Shown piece after piece: positions 1 through 12,092 of a DNA stretch of 64,000 bases. The number at the start of each line of letters is the position of its first letter. Within the stretch, counting starts at the first letter, position 1. Under the pieces are notes generated by a model. The model had not been told where the DNA came from and did no database searches. It worked only from the letters and a program-made list of their open reading frames with translations. The translations under genes and the position numbers were made by a program. The stretch comes from Tetrapyrgos nigripes (lineage: Eukaryota > Basidiomycota > Agaricomycetes > Agaricales > Campanellaceae). The DNA lies in assembly GCA_013368315.1 (NCBI GenBank), contig JAACJM010000014.1, positions 310,001 to 374,000 on the forward strand, written 5' to 3'.

Positions 1-756
1 ACTCGATAACGCCCCAGAGTGTACTAATATGCCTCCGGGACCCCAACCGACGCGGAACGATCTCCCAAACGCGAGACCAGCGTCAATTAATGCATCCTCC
101 GTTTCCTTCACTACAGAAGCTGAACTCTCTACACGTGCGTATTTCCGTGATGGCCGATGCGGGGGTGGCTCGATGTCATGGGCAAATGACGCGCGCTATG
201 ATGAAAGAAAGGTCAGTAAAAAGAATTCAAGGTCAAATCAGCGCAGATATACGCGAATACTCACCTCCCGGGATTCAAAGCGTAGTCCGTCACCTTCCGA
301 ATCGCGACTGTGTTTTCGGTTGAGGGGTTGCTCTACCCGTAAAGTCATTCGTGAGGGTTGGTTCATGGCCTTTAGTGCAGCAGCTTCCTCTGGCATACGA
401 AACAAAGACGTCTGCATGACATGCATTCTTTGCGCGTCAATACCAACGGTATGTGCTCGGGGAATGATGGTTGGGTCGCGGTTGGAGGCTGGTGGAGATT
501 TGACATGACCCAGTTCATGACCATATCTGTATTCCCCGTCTTCGTCCTCTACCAGAGCATTTGGGGCTACCTCCAATTCGTCTTCGTCCATTTCAGAAGA
601 GGAACTGGGGCTAGGACTCGAAGAGGATTCATCCTCGCTGTCTTCTTCAGAGTACTCCATGTCTGCCGAGACATTTTGAGGGGCTTTCTGTTGCTCGAGG
701 ACTTGTTCGTCGTCTTCGTCGCTGCTGTCGCTGGCGTAGGCGCGGAACCGCGCCAT
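1..756 (-). CDS. Nup96-type nucleoporin (5' part, runs off the left edge)
   Basis: Scaffold nucleoporin corresponding to the Nup96/Nup145C half of the Nup98-Nup96 precursor, part of the Y-complex of the nuclear pore. Exon 1 is 265-756 and starts at ATG 754-756 (MARFRAYASDSSDEDDE). It is very acidic and Ser-rich, then carries the conserved stretch MHVMQTSLFRMPEEAA. A GTGAGT donor at 259-264 and an acceptor before 195 join it in phase to exon 2, which reads AFGRSFRVGWGPGGILVHSG, the signature of the Nup96 domain. The C-terminal helical domain lies outside the window. An upstream TTG in frame is not used as the start because the ATG gives a clean N-terminus. No FG/GLFG repeats and no autoproteolytic HFS site are seen upstream, so this copy seems to be made as a separate protein. 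The family call is firm; the separation from Nup98 is inference. Confidence 0.85.
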
Positions 757-1452
757 CAAGGACTAAAGAAAAGGAACGGTGAGCTACTTACAATTGTGCG
801 AATTGCCCATACAAATTTCTGTCACGATGTCACGTTCAGGTGATCAAGTCACAAGCCTTACGCGTCACGCCCAACAATCGTTCGTCAATGCTGTAGCCTT
901 CCGGAGTCATGCTATTCAAGAGCGTTCAGAACAGCCTTTGCATTCGTAACGGTATACCGAAGAAGCCTGTATACAGATTCTGAGTAAGACGGCAAGTAAC
1001 GAGACTCCGAAGACATGATTAGTACGTGTAGACTCACCATGGCTGTTATCACTTTACCGCCCTATCCACTTGGCCCCTTCTATCCGTGGAATTCCGGTGC
1101 TTTGTTGGCCACCTAGCTACCGTTGGCTGGATACCCTCCTGTGCCGCAGTGCATAATCTGAAGTAATCAGCAAGTGGCTAGTATAAAAGACTTCTCCAAG
1201 CTTGCTAGGACCTCACTAGTAGCTGGCCTATTCAGTCCCACACCCTCGCATCTCTTTCCACGAACTATTGACGACCTGTAACGACCCTTCACGACTTGGT
1301 TCATTGGAGCATCTTTCAGTCATCCTTCTATCCAACACTATCTACACTAGCTTCTCAGCTTCCTCTGCGCAAATTCGTCATCATCTACTCGCGGTCATAA
1401 CGATCTCGATTATCCAAACCTTTGATCTCTCGCCCTCACACATCCACTTCCA
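757..1452. other. Divergent intergenic region with a TATA box
   Basis: Lies between the oppositely oriented Nup96 gene and the small protein at 1453. A TATAAAA at 1182-1188 points to the plus-strand gene, leaving a pyrimidine-rich 5' leader of roughly 240 nt. No convincing coding sequence is seen. Confidence 0.5.
1182..1188 (+). promoter_or_regulatory. TATA box of the 1453-1710 gene
   Basis: TATAAAA, followed by a C/T-rich stretch up to the ATG at 1453. The position fits a transcription start near 1210-1220. Confidence 0.5.
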
Positions 1453-1710
1453 ATGATGCCCTACGTCACCACTCCCAATGTCGTTTATCCCGCCCACTCA
1501 TACCCTAGCCACTCATACCCCGGGTATTCGAGGCATTACAGTATGCCTATGCAATACTATCCAACAATGCCTTCCTATGGTCACCACCACCGCAGCTCGT
1601 ATTCAGCCCCTTATGGATATGGGTCTTACTATTCCTCCCCCGTTGTTGTATCCAGCAGCAGGCACCGCCGAAGATATAGTCGCTCGAGGGGGTTCATGGG
1701 CTTTTACTAG
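1453..1710 (+). CDS. Small Tyr/Ser/His/Pro-rich protein with Arg/Ser-rich tail
   Basis: Single-exon reading frame of 85 residues. It opens with MMPYVTTPNVVYP and contains repeated HSYP units, many YYP/YGSYY clusters, and a basic C-terminus (SSRHRRRYSRSRG). There is no signal peptide or membrane segment. The low-complexity aromatic and RS-like composition suggests a disordered protein, perhaps one that binds RNA or self-associates, but no family is recognised. Support for a real gene comes from the TATA box, the pyrimidine-rich leader and the biased composition. Function unknown. Confidence 0.5.
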   Translation: MMPYVTTPNVVYPAHSYPSHSYPGYSRHYSMPMQYYPTMPSYGHHHRSSYSAPYGYGSYYSSPVVVSSSRHRRRYSRSRGFMGFY

Positions 1711-1969
1711 TTGTTCGAGGTTGTTGGCAAGAGCCGTTATTAAAGACCAACAAGTTTCTGTGTGATGTTCTGTCTGTAGTGGTTGCTTTCTTTGTATATG
1801 GCGTTGGAGTGGAATGAAGATATGAAAGTATGCATTCATGAATTTACCTAGCGTGTGGTTCCGATTGGAAATCCGATAGTATGAGTATTCCAGGTGCGTA
1901 TATGTACAATAGGATCTTCTAATTCCAACTTGAACGCCACAAGCGGTCAAGCATGACTTCAGAACAAAA

Positions 1970-3039
1970 TCAGCTCAGAGCCTCTACCAACGTCTCCTCG
2001 CAAGGCCCACGAAAAATGAAATTTGCTTGACGGTCATTATAGGTAGTTTCCAAGTTAAAAACTGCGACTTGGCCGCCAGCATCTCGGACAAGATCAGGGA
2101 AGATACCACAGGGAGTAACCTGGAATGATCATCTCATCAGTTTACATCGACACTCCAGGTTGAAGCCTTTGACTACTCACCGCACCAGTAGTACCAACGA
2201 CAATGAGAAAATCACATTCCTTCGTAATAATATCCGCAGTCTCATCCAACCTATGCGGTTCCTCTCCAAACCACACTACGTCAGGCCGAAGAAGACCACC
2301 GCATTGTCGACAATGCGGTAAATCTTTCACCGTAGGTTTAACCTGTGTGTCAGCGTCTTGCTCTTGCTCTTGATTCTTATCCCAAGAGTCCGCAAGCTCG
2401 AACTGATGATTCTCTTCAGTCAGACCGCAAACTGTGCATTTCGCTTGGAAAAGGTTCCCATGGATCTCTATTGGAAGAGCAGAAGGAGAAACACCGTCAG
2501 GAAGAGCACGCGTGGAGAGATTGTCGATATTCTGAGTCATTAGCCGGAAGGAGGTTGCTAACGGCGCTATTTTTGCGAGCTTGGATGAACTGGAGCATAG
2601 TTGAGCGACGATTCTATGAGCTGGATTCGGTTCTGCTTTCATTACACTGATGGAAAAGCACAGCGTAAGATGAGATGACTTGCGAGAACAGGGGACAAGC
2701 GCAACCGTACATTTGGCGTCTGTATTGGTAGAACTGCCAGACCAGAACAGGATCTCGTTGAAAGGCCTCGGGGGTTGCTAGGTCTGTTGCTTGCTAGAAA
2801 TGCAGACCTTTTTAGTAAATGACTGCGATTAGGACAAGGACACACGCACGTATTGTCTCCAAAAACCACCCGCACCCCGAAAGGTTGGGATACCTAAAAC
2901 GACAACGGGTTAGGCCCAGTACACAAAGAGTTCGGTTCCACTGACCAGAAGCAGCGGAGAACCCAGCACCAGCCAGGACGACGATATTTTTAGACTCTGC
3001 AAGCGCCTTTTTGAAACTTGAGTAATCCGTGTCAGGCAT
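1970..3039 (-). CDS. Sirtuin, SIRT5-like NAD-dependent protein deacylase
   Basis: NAD+-dependent lysine deacylase of the Sir2 family, 278 residues in five exons: 2946-3039, 2850-2893, 2711-2793, 2181-2646 and 1970-2119. All join in phase. Visible motifs are the NAD-binding GAGFSAASGIPTFRGAGG, the TQNID motif, the catalytic His in IEIHGNLF, and two zinc Cys pairs (CTVCG and CRQCGG) separated by an acidic Glu/Asp/Gln insert. The segment FYQYRR keeps a Tyr-x-x-Arg arrangement that in SIRT5 recognises acidic acyl groups, so desuccinylase or demalonylase activity is inferred. Unusually, the stretch after GTTGAV reads TPCGIF, where sirtuins normally have a YPAA-like motif. The start at 3039 is the first in-frame ATG. 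There is no obvious mitochondrial leader, so cytosol or nucleus is possible. Confidence 0.88.
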
Positions 3040-3528
3040 TGGAGAAAGTGGACTGTATTTGGACTGATTGATGACGAAAGTTATAAGTAGGAGAATGAAT
3101 AGCAATAGGACGCCATGAGCCGTCCGTGGTCCTTTCGAACCTGGGTTCCGGCCTCGGATTGGCGCGAGAAGGGTGTACTCCTTCACCAACCGGAAACCCT
3201 GGAATACAGGATGACGAGTCCTCCGGGACAGGAGAATTAGACTTGCATACAAAGCTGATAAGAATCAAAAACAGCGAGATCATGTGCGTTAACATTTCTT
3301 GTTTGTGGGATGGAGTTGACATGGTAAATCGCGAGTCTTCTTGAAGAAAATAATAAGCGAGACATGACTGGGGCCAATTTGTAGGTGAAGCAAAGGCGAA
3401 GCGACTGCGGTAGATAGAGAGAGAACGTGGGGGTGAGAAAATTGAAGCGATGATAGAAGATCGTAGACTGATATGCAGTTTTGGTTTTTGACTCTTGGTT
3501 ACTCTTGAGGTCTTTGCGGACTCTTCAT

Positions 3529-4142
<614 letters not shown>

Positions 4143-5555
4143 TCAATGTTCGATGTACTTCACTACCTGTCTTAGAATGCTTAATTCTTCTCGCCAAAGG
4201 AAAAACTGGTTTCTTTCCCACGTTTTTGCCAGGCCCTCTGCAGGGTGTCTTCGTATATACTCGTCCATAGCGCGACAATAACACCCCTTTTACTCCCTGA
4301 ATCGCGACCAAAGACAATCCTGAAGATCGGATATCGTATCTAATGTCACTACGAACGTCGTTGGGCTTCTGTCTGTAACTGTAGCTCGCTGGCAACCCCA
4401 CCACGCTGGTCAACAACTTGCGGGCTCTGCTGGTTAGGAACGGCTTCAACGACTCATCTAAGGGTATCCATGTTATGTCCTTAGTAGCCTGGAATGTGGA
4501 TTTCCAGTTTCACTTAAGAGTTCCCTCATGTTTTTTAGCATTTTGGATGATGACGTGCCTGTCCCTGCGGTGACGGATCCGGAGTGTTTCTCCAGCGTCA
4601 GTCTTTTCTCGTCGCTTAAGGATGGTCAGTATGGTCACTAAAAGAGACTCCTTCTTGTTCTGACGCATTGAGGGATGGGTATATGTCGCCATGCTCGCTG
4701 TTCTCCCAGTTGACCACTGGGTACCGCTGGCAGCTCAAGTTTGCCCAAAGTGGTGATTTCTGAGCCCAGTTTCAGTTCATTTTGGATCAAAAAACTTTCT
4801 ACATAATTTACAGTGGCATAAGAGAGGAATAATGAGCTATATAACACCATAACGGGTCTGTCGACGCGACCCAAGGCTTTCGAGGGCCTGGCAGAAACGT
4901 GGGAAAGAAACCAATTTCTTCCTATCCGAACGAGGTCGTACAGATACCAATGATCTCCGATCAAAATAAAAGTGCGTTTTTCAAACTGAAAAAAGGACGA
5001 AAGTTGTATATGGTAAGCGTCTGCTTTGAACGTTCAAGGTTGCGCTGTTGTGCGGCTAGGGTTGGCCGCTTTGCTGAACAACTACGTTCACCTCTAATTC
5101 GAGAAACGATCGCCTTCTCTGCGTTTGAGTCTACACTGGCTCCAGGCTATTTTACCAGCAACATCCTTCAAAGGATATACCGAGCTATTGGCTGGCACAA
5201 GACTGGGTTCTTTGTGATGCAGAAGACGAATAATGGTTGCGTCAAGGTTGGGTAGAGATAAAACACATAGCTGGTAGTGGGAATGGGCTGGACAGGCTGA
5301 AGAACAAGCTATGTACTTGTGATTTACCTTTGAACAGTTGTGATGAGTTTATGTTGTCTGTGTTCACAACCCCTTGAATAGTTTTTTCAGCATTTCAATT
5401 GGTGGCAGAACTCAATCACTTCCTCATTGCTCGATTTTCCGTTTAATATGAACGTTCCGGGCGTGAGAGTGCATGTCGAGAGCTCTTTAAAATCGCGCAA
5501 AAACCGTGAGACCATTCGAGGTCCTCAGTCCTTCCTCGGTGTATCCAGTTGCATA
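4143..5555. other. Intergenic region without recognised genes
   Basis: Short open frames exist on both strands (for example 4899-5255 on plus and 4638-4964 on minus). They lack recognisable motifs, consistent intron signals or compositional support. Nothing can be assigned. Confidence 0.5.
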
Positions 5556-7707
5556 ATGGAACCAATGCATTTATTCAAAATACTTGCGCTTTTCATGCTG
5601 TCTGTCGTACTCTATTTCTTCAGCAAACGACCGGGTGTTCGCTTCCCGCCGGGACCTCCTCGCATCCCCATCCTTGGGAACCTGTTCCAGATTCTTTTTG
5701 AGATAGATTTCTCTCAGTCCTGGCTCACTTTCTCGAAGTGGAAACAACTATATGGTCAGTGCGTTTTCGCATTCCAATGCTTATCTTGCGTCACTCAAGC
5801 GTGTTGAATTATCTAGGCCCTCTGGTGTATCTAGATGTTGCTGGCCAACCAGTGGTCATCCTGAACTCTCCAAAAGTCGTTGAAGACTTACTGGATCGTC
5901 GAGCATCCAAGTATTCGGATCGTCCGCCGAATTTGGTTGTTGGCTATATGACTCGTCACCTGGATGTGGTACTCATGCATTATGGTGAACCGTAAGTGAA
6001 TGGTCCCGCCTCGACGAGATCTAGTCATCGCACGCAAACTAGTATGCTCATTATCTTTTTGACAGATGGCGTCGGATGCGACGAGCCAGCGAGACTGCTC
6101 TAGGACCCAGAATGACCCCGAATTATCACCGCAAACAGACCGACGAAAGTGTGCTGATGGCCTTTGGCATACTTGAACAGCCTGATAGTTGGAAATACCA
6201 AGCTAACCGGGCTGCCGCTTCGAGTATCTTATCGACAGTATACGATCTTCCATCCATACAGTCCCCAGATCATCCTTCCATCGCCTTTATGGATGATTTC
6301 GTAGATCGTACAAGTGAAGCCGCACTCCCCGGTTCCCATCTGGCCAATGTATTTTCCGTCCTTGATTATCTTCCTGACTACATGTCGAAGTGGAGGACAA
6401 GGGCTCAGAACGATTTCAAGAGGTACACGCGTACATTTCAGGATATGTTCCTTAAGATCAAGAATAAATCTGTGAGTTCTGGTCTTGATATTGACATACC
6501 TCTATTTCTCACCGATGAGGTAGCGGAATGGAATGGAACAGGGACCTAGCTTCTGCGCTACGTTGGTAGAAAATGAGGCTCGACATGGAATGTCGGATGA
6601 AGAAAGTGCTTGGCTTGCCGGTGTCCTGTAGTACGTCCTACGCTCTCCTGATAACAAATCCCAACTCTCATTCTTCTTACACACACAGTGCTGCTGGTCA
6701 AGAAACTGTAAGTTTCCTGCATTCACCCTCAGCTGCGTTTGGTTTCCAATTTGATCATCACAACAGTCAACATCCGTCTTACATTGGTTTTTCTTCACCA
6801 TGGTCCTGTTTCCCGAGGTCCAGTACCGAGCCCAAGACGAACTAGACAGAGTCGTTGGACGCTCCAGGCTACCATCTTTCGCTGATATGAAACATCTTCC
6901 CTACATTGTTGCCATCATCAACGAGGTCCGTCGCGTCGCTGTTGCTTACTATTTAGCACTCAAGGATTGTATGCAGTTGCTCAGATGGAGACCTGCTACG
7001 CCATTGGCAGCTCCTCATGCTGTAATGGAGGTGGGTCTGGTATTAGTATTTCAGTGGAATAAGCGACGATCATAGCTCTCAGGACGACTATTACGAAGGT
7101 TACTTGATTCCCAAAGGAAGCATCGCTGTGGCAAATGTATGGTGCGTATCATAGGTCTCTGCCCTCTGGGTACTACTGACGACTCTCCAGGTCACTGAAC
7201 CACGACCCGGAAACCTACGGACCGGATTCAGACCACTTCCGTCCTGAACGACATTTGGACGAGAATGGTTCTCTGAAAGATCCCAAAAGCGATGGCCACT
7301 TCACCTTTGGCTTCGGACAACGGTAAGGATGTGGCCACTATATCCAAATCGGCGCTCACAGTACATCTAACAGCGTGTGTGTTGGTCGTTATGTTGCCAA
7401 CAATTTCTTGTTCATTACCTGTGCGATGGTCCTGTGGGCAATGCGACTTGAGCCTATAAAGGATGCGGAGGGAAGCAGCATCTTACCCGACCCAGACATC
7501 TACAATTCTACCAACGGGGTGTTTTTGTTAGTCCCTTTACCAATATCTGTCTTTTATATTTCTCCAGTATTTTCTGACCTTGGTATGTACAGACGACCTT
7601 CTCACTTTGAATTTACGGCCAGCGCACGCTTTGAAGACGCAGACGTACTGATTCAGCAAGCACGCGATGAAATTGTACGGGAATCTACTGCTTTCGAAGA
7701 AGTGTGA
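5556..7707 (+). CDS. Cytochrome P450 monooxygenase (basidiomycete type)
   Basis: Membrane-anchored heme monooxygenase, 519 residues in eleven exons that all join in phase: 5556-5754, 5817-5991, 6066-6471, 6542-6630, 6689-6707 (19 nt), 6767-6925, 6977-7030, 7083-7141, 7191-7322, 7374-7526 and 7593-7707. The N-terminal helix (LFKILALFMLSVVLYFF) is followed by the proline hinge PPGPPRIPILGNL. The I-helix oxygen motif is AAGQETT-like (AAGQETS), the PERF-type motif is FRPERH, and the heme loop is FGFGQRVCVG with the Cys ligand. The long open frame to 6549 reads through a 70-bp intron and is not the real exon end. The gene is intact and convergent with the ABC gene at 7972. Substrate unknown. Confidence 0.9.
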
Positions 7708-7971
7708 CGGAAACATCACTAAGTCGCGGGAAAAGTCTCGATTTATTTGGAGCGCGGGTAGGATAACTGACGCAGGGCAAGTGGCGCCAGTTTTCAAGGA
7801 TTAGAATGCAAGCTACCCTAATTTTGAGTTCGAAGGGGCAGAGATTAGTGACTATTTGCAGGTGCTTCTGATTCTAGCAGTTATGTAAAAATGGTCGTGT
7901 GAAGGCAATGTTCTCCTACATCAGTCTCTTTCATTTCAGAAAGCCATTTTACGCTACATCTACGGTACATA

Positions 7972-10728
7972 TCATTGCATTTTCTCCTGCTTCGGTTCAA
8001 AAGCCTGCGCCTGTATATTATACATCTTGAAGTATTGACCTTCCATCGTCATGAGCTCAGTATGTGTCCCCGATTCTATCACTCGGCCTCCGTCCATACA
8101 TCTAGCAAACATCGAGGAGATTGAGAAGATCATTTTACTTAGGAGAATGACAACGACTCACAGAATTAAATCCGCATGCTTCGTGAGATGACCAAACCTA
8201 TGAGTGACGAAGATGACCGTCTTTCCTTCTCTCATATTCCTAATGTTGTTAAACAGCTCCAGCTCGGCTTCAGGATCAAGGGCAGAGCTGGGTTCATCGA
8301 CTGCCACAAGATTAACTTTGCCGGAGTTGAAACGCATGAAAGTTCGTGCACTGAATATCGCAAAGCAAAGAGAGGCGTTTAGTATCGAGCCATATACAGA
8401 TAGAGGACGAGAAAAAAAACACTTGCGCCACTAATCGTTGTTTCTCTCCACCTGCATGCAAGTTTTAGATCAAAAAGAGGTTCATCTGTTTGTTCCAACT
8501 GGACAAAACTTACCCGACACATCAACCGTTTTCTTCAAGCTCTTGAGCTTCTCTCCCAAAGCCGTCTTATCAGTCGGCAGCACTTTGTACGCGGTCTGAA
8601 ATCCCTTTGGATCCAAAACCGTGTCCATCCTTTCAGCGAGTCTTTTAACAACCGTGTCGGCCCCACCCTTCTTCGCCGCATCCATAACCATTTCATCATC
8701 ATACATCCTTTCAGCAAACCCCAGTCCAATATTTTCCTTGATAGACAAAGGATAAAGGTGATGATCTTGAGTCAACATCGCCATCGCCTGTCGGATGCTC
8801 CCTAGTTTGTACTTGGTGATGTCGACACCGTCAACGAGGATTTCGCCAGAAGAGGCATTGTATAGCCGACTGAGGAGCTTGATGAAGGTTGATTTTCCCG
8901 ACCCATTAGCTCCCACAATGACTACTAATTGGCCAGGGGCAATGGAGAAGGATGCGTTGTCTAGGGCTTTGGCATTAGCTTCTCCTCCTGGGTATGAGAA
9001 CGAGACATCTCTGTAGGTTGAATGAGCCCTAGTACAGGAAACGGGGACAACGAGAATGTAACTCACCGGACCTCAATTCCCATCCCTCGGGAAACACTCT
9101 TCTCTACATCCTTGGACTCGGTCTCAAACTCAGGAACACCATAGACCAGCTCGCCGTCTTTAACTGCTGTCTGAGCCAGCTTCTTCTCCATCTCGTACAA
9201 TTGGACAGCAACATCAGCCTTTGATTCAAGGTTTGAAATCTCGTAGAACATCCTAAAAAATGATGTTTTCAGAGAGTTGGCTGATTGTCTCAATGAGAAT
9301 ATCGTCGATAAACTGGTCTTTGATGGGTTGATGATGACAAGTGCGGCGCAGAAAACCTGAATAGATATACTCAGTTAAAAAGACTCGAATGAACGGAAAC
9401 AAGTAGAATATACCATAGGAAGGTCGTCGGCGGCTTCAAAAAAGGCTTGCATAAACGATTCTTCGCCCAGTGTGTAGAGTACCATATGAGGTTCAATTAT
9501 CGGCGTATCACCTAGCGCAGCCTGAGCCTTACGGTACTCTGATAAAATAAAAAAACAAGTAAGGGTGAGGAAGAACGTTAACTAAAGAGGACGTAGGGAC
9601 ACTCGCGATCGATAATAAACTGTACGATATTTCCACTCATTATATCTGACCTGAACTGTTTCTCAGCCAAAGCTTCAAGAGACTTCATGCGGATGAAATG
9701 CGGATTTGTTGTTTCAACGATGCGAGCTGATAAACGAGTCCATATCAGTCACCGTCAAAGGAAGTAGTACACCACACGCACGTTCAGCATACATTCTGAA
9801 AATGAATCTTCTCGACAAGAGTGGTTTGGCCAGACATAGGAAAATGAACAAGGTCCCATAGTTACTGGAACGGCCGAGGTGGTAGACAAATCCTAACTGG
9901 CTCAACAGTCCAAATAGTCGACAGGTAGTCGACAGAAGGGCCTCGACGGTATACCAAACACTGCCAGCACTGATATTGTCGTCTTTCAAGTTACCTGAAT
10001 GAATGTCAGAAATAATAGGTGAGGTGAGGCATATCTGCTACGCCCGCACCTGCCAACATGGACATGTCTAATCCTAACTTGCCTGTATAAGACTCTTCAG
10101 GATATAAACCCAGCCGCCTCAGGATATGTTACCCACAACTGAGCAAGTAATGGTCAAAGTGCTGAAAAACTCTTGATTGAAGACGGCGCTCCAGGCGTAG
10201 GCTGAACAAATCCAAAAGTTAGCAGGAACAGATAGGAAGGCAGGAAGGCTCACACCTCAAGATATAGAGCACTTTAATCCCTACCACACACAGAATACGT
10301 GCCCCAACAGCCTGCACAACAGCATTCGTATCGACTGTGCCTTTGGAGATCCCAATTTCGATCTGTCAAACATCATCAACATTCTGGGCAGAATATTGAA
10401 TGGTACTACGCACAATACGCATAATTCTCGTCTCATAATGCAGCAAGATCAAGTCCTCTGTACTTTGGACCAACTGACCCAGGACCGACAAGAGAAAGAG
10501 TACAGGAGCGAGTGTGTAAACTTCCCATACCAAGCGGGTGATAGCTTTGAGATACTCTATCCATTTCTCGCAGAATTGAACACAGACAGAGCGTAAAGAA
10601 CCCCTCTGCTTTTTCTTTTCTCGATAGAGGGTGTAGACTCCGACAACTTTGACCAGCAGAGAGTCCTCGAGATTATTAGTTGAAGAAGCCTTCGGATCGG
10701 GTTTGGAGTCTTCTGGCAGGTTGGGCAT
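7972..10728 (-). CDS. ABC half-transporter, HlyB/MsbA type (copy 1)
   Basis: Membrane protein with a C-terminal nucleotide-binding domain, roughly 700 residues over many short exons. The start MPNLPEDSKPDP is at ATG 10726-10728, 35 nt below a TATA box. The N-terminal half holds hydrophobic segments (LAPVLFLLSVLGQL, LLSQLGFVYHLG). The ATPase domain has Walker A GANGSGKST, a Q-loop region LTQDHHLYPLS, an unusual signature SGGEKQR in place of LSGGQ, Walker B LVAVDEPSSALD and the H-loop VTHRF. The frame ends with QAFEPKQEKMQ at TGA 7972-7974. The intron at 8351-8426 starts with GCAAGT and is read as GC-AG: splicing there gives GERQR/LVAARTF-type continuity as in the paralog at 21079. The exported substrate is unknown. 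Confidence 0.85.
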
Positions 10729-10762
10729 CTTCAATGGGCCCTCCAAGGACTGACTCGACGCC

Positions 10763-10769
10763 TTTTATA
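10763..10769 (-). promoter_or_regulatory. TATA box of ABC copy 1
   Basis: TATAAAA on the minus strand, 35 nt upstream of the ATG at 10728. This implies an extremely short 5' leader or a downstream start. Confidence 0.45.
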
Positions 10770-12092
10770 TTGGATCTGACGCTCGGAACTTGAAGCTAGT
10801 GTTAACGATCTAAAAATCTCGACAAATCAGACTTGATCATCCTTGCGCAGCTATGATATATTATCTTCGACTTCTCCCGATGTCAATGGTAAGTGCGGGA
10901 CGTCCAGGTGAACTGTGCATCAACAAAATAGACGCTCTTCGGGAACTGTGGATCGGAACTTCGGAGTGGAGGGACGAAGGAGGAGTGTATTACTCGAGCT
11001 CGCATGACCGACCATCCGCGTCATACTATGATACATGTCAACCACCAGAAGGATTTCCATAGACCAAGATTTTTTGGACAACTTGAAGATTTGCTGGAGA
11101 TAAGGAAACGGGGAGAAACGATTTTGAGAAAACGAATTCGAACTTTCGAACTGCCGACTCGGAAGTCCGTTCTCAGGCAGGCTATCACAGTTGAGGCGAG
11201 CTCACCAGTTCTAAGTAGCGCTGAACCTGGCTGAACGCGGTCAGAAGACTCAGAACCCCGAGCCAGAACCTAATTGGGAATTCAGACAAATCATGATTAC
11301 ACTCAGGGCACTATAAGCAAATACCGCCAACCAGTGTCGTCATTTGCTCGAGCTCAAAGAAGCCGAGGCGTTGACTCTGCTTGTCTTGTCGGGAAGCCTT
11401 TTTTTAAAAGACTCCATAGCGAATGCATATGTATTCTTATAGTCAAGTCCAATGTCTTCCTGTATCAAGACAAGCTAGTGCCTTTGGGTAGTCTCACATC
11501 ACTTTAGTGATCGTCGTTACTGTTTGTCTACGAGAGACTAGCTCTTGGGAGTTACTGAACAAAGGAAATTATGAATGCGACGATATTGATGCTATTGGAA
11601 CCTGCTGCGGTCAATAATTATGGATGATGTGAGAGCGCGACGAAGATGATACATTCGGTAAGGAGAACCAGGAAGGATATGTCATTCTAGATCTCTGTAA
11701 GTGGAAGACAGCTAGGAGAAAGCAAGGTGATCAAACGCGACAACCCGGGCCCCCCGAACCTCGAGCGTTGCTCCAGGCCCCCTGGTTGCGACGGTGAGAT
11801 GAATCCAAATTCGCTGTACACTGCAAAGAGTTCCAACTAAAAGTACGTATTCTAGGTATCACATCCATACTACAATAACCTGTACATGTACGACTTACAC
11901 TGCAAATTCCTATAGTATAGTTGGTATAGTAAAAAAAAGAAAGTAGGACCCATAACCTCAGACAAACCAGGCTCCAACATGTCGTGATATTGCGTCGATG
12001 TATATCCGTAAGGGGTCATGAATAAAAAAGAACCCAAAATAAAAAATAAAACGAAACTCCAAAATCATGAAGGCATGCCTCAAAATCATAGC
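10770..12092. other. Intergenic region
   Basis: Lies upstream of ABC copy 1 and downstream of the 12093-14555 gene. Short frames show no motifs. The stretch 11860-12060 is AT-rich and probably contains the 3' end of the minus-strand gene. Confidence 0.45.

Noticed and set aside
4899..5255. 118-residue plus-strand frame before the P450
   Set aside because: No recognised domain and no neighbouring exon with matching phase.
6502..6549. Apparent premature stop in the first P450
   Set aside because: The stop lies in a 70-bp GT-AG intron (6472-6541); splicing restores the family sequence.
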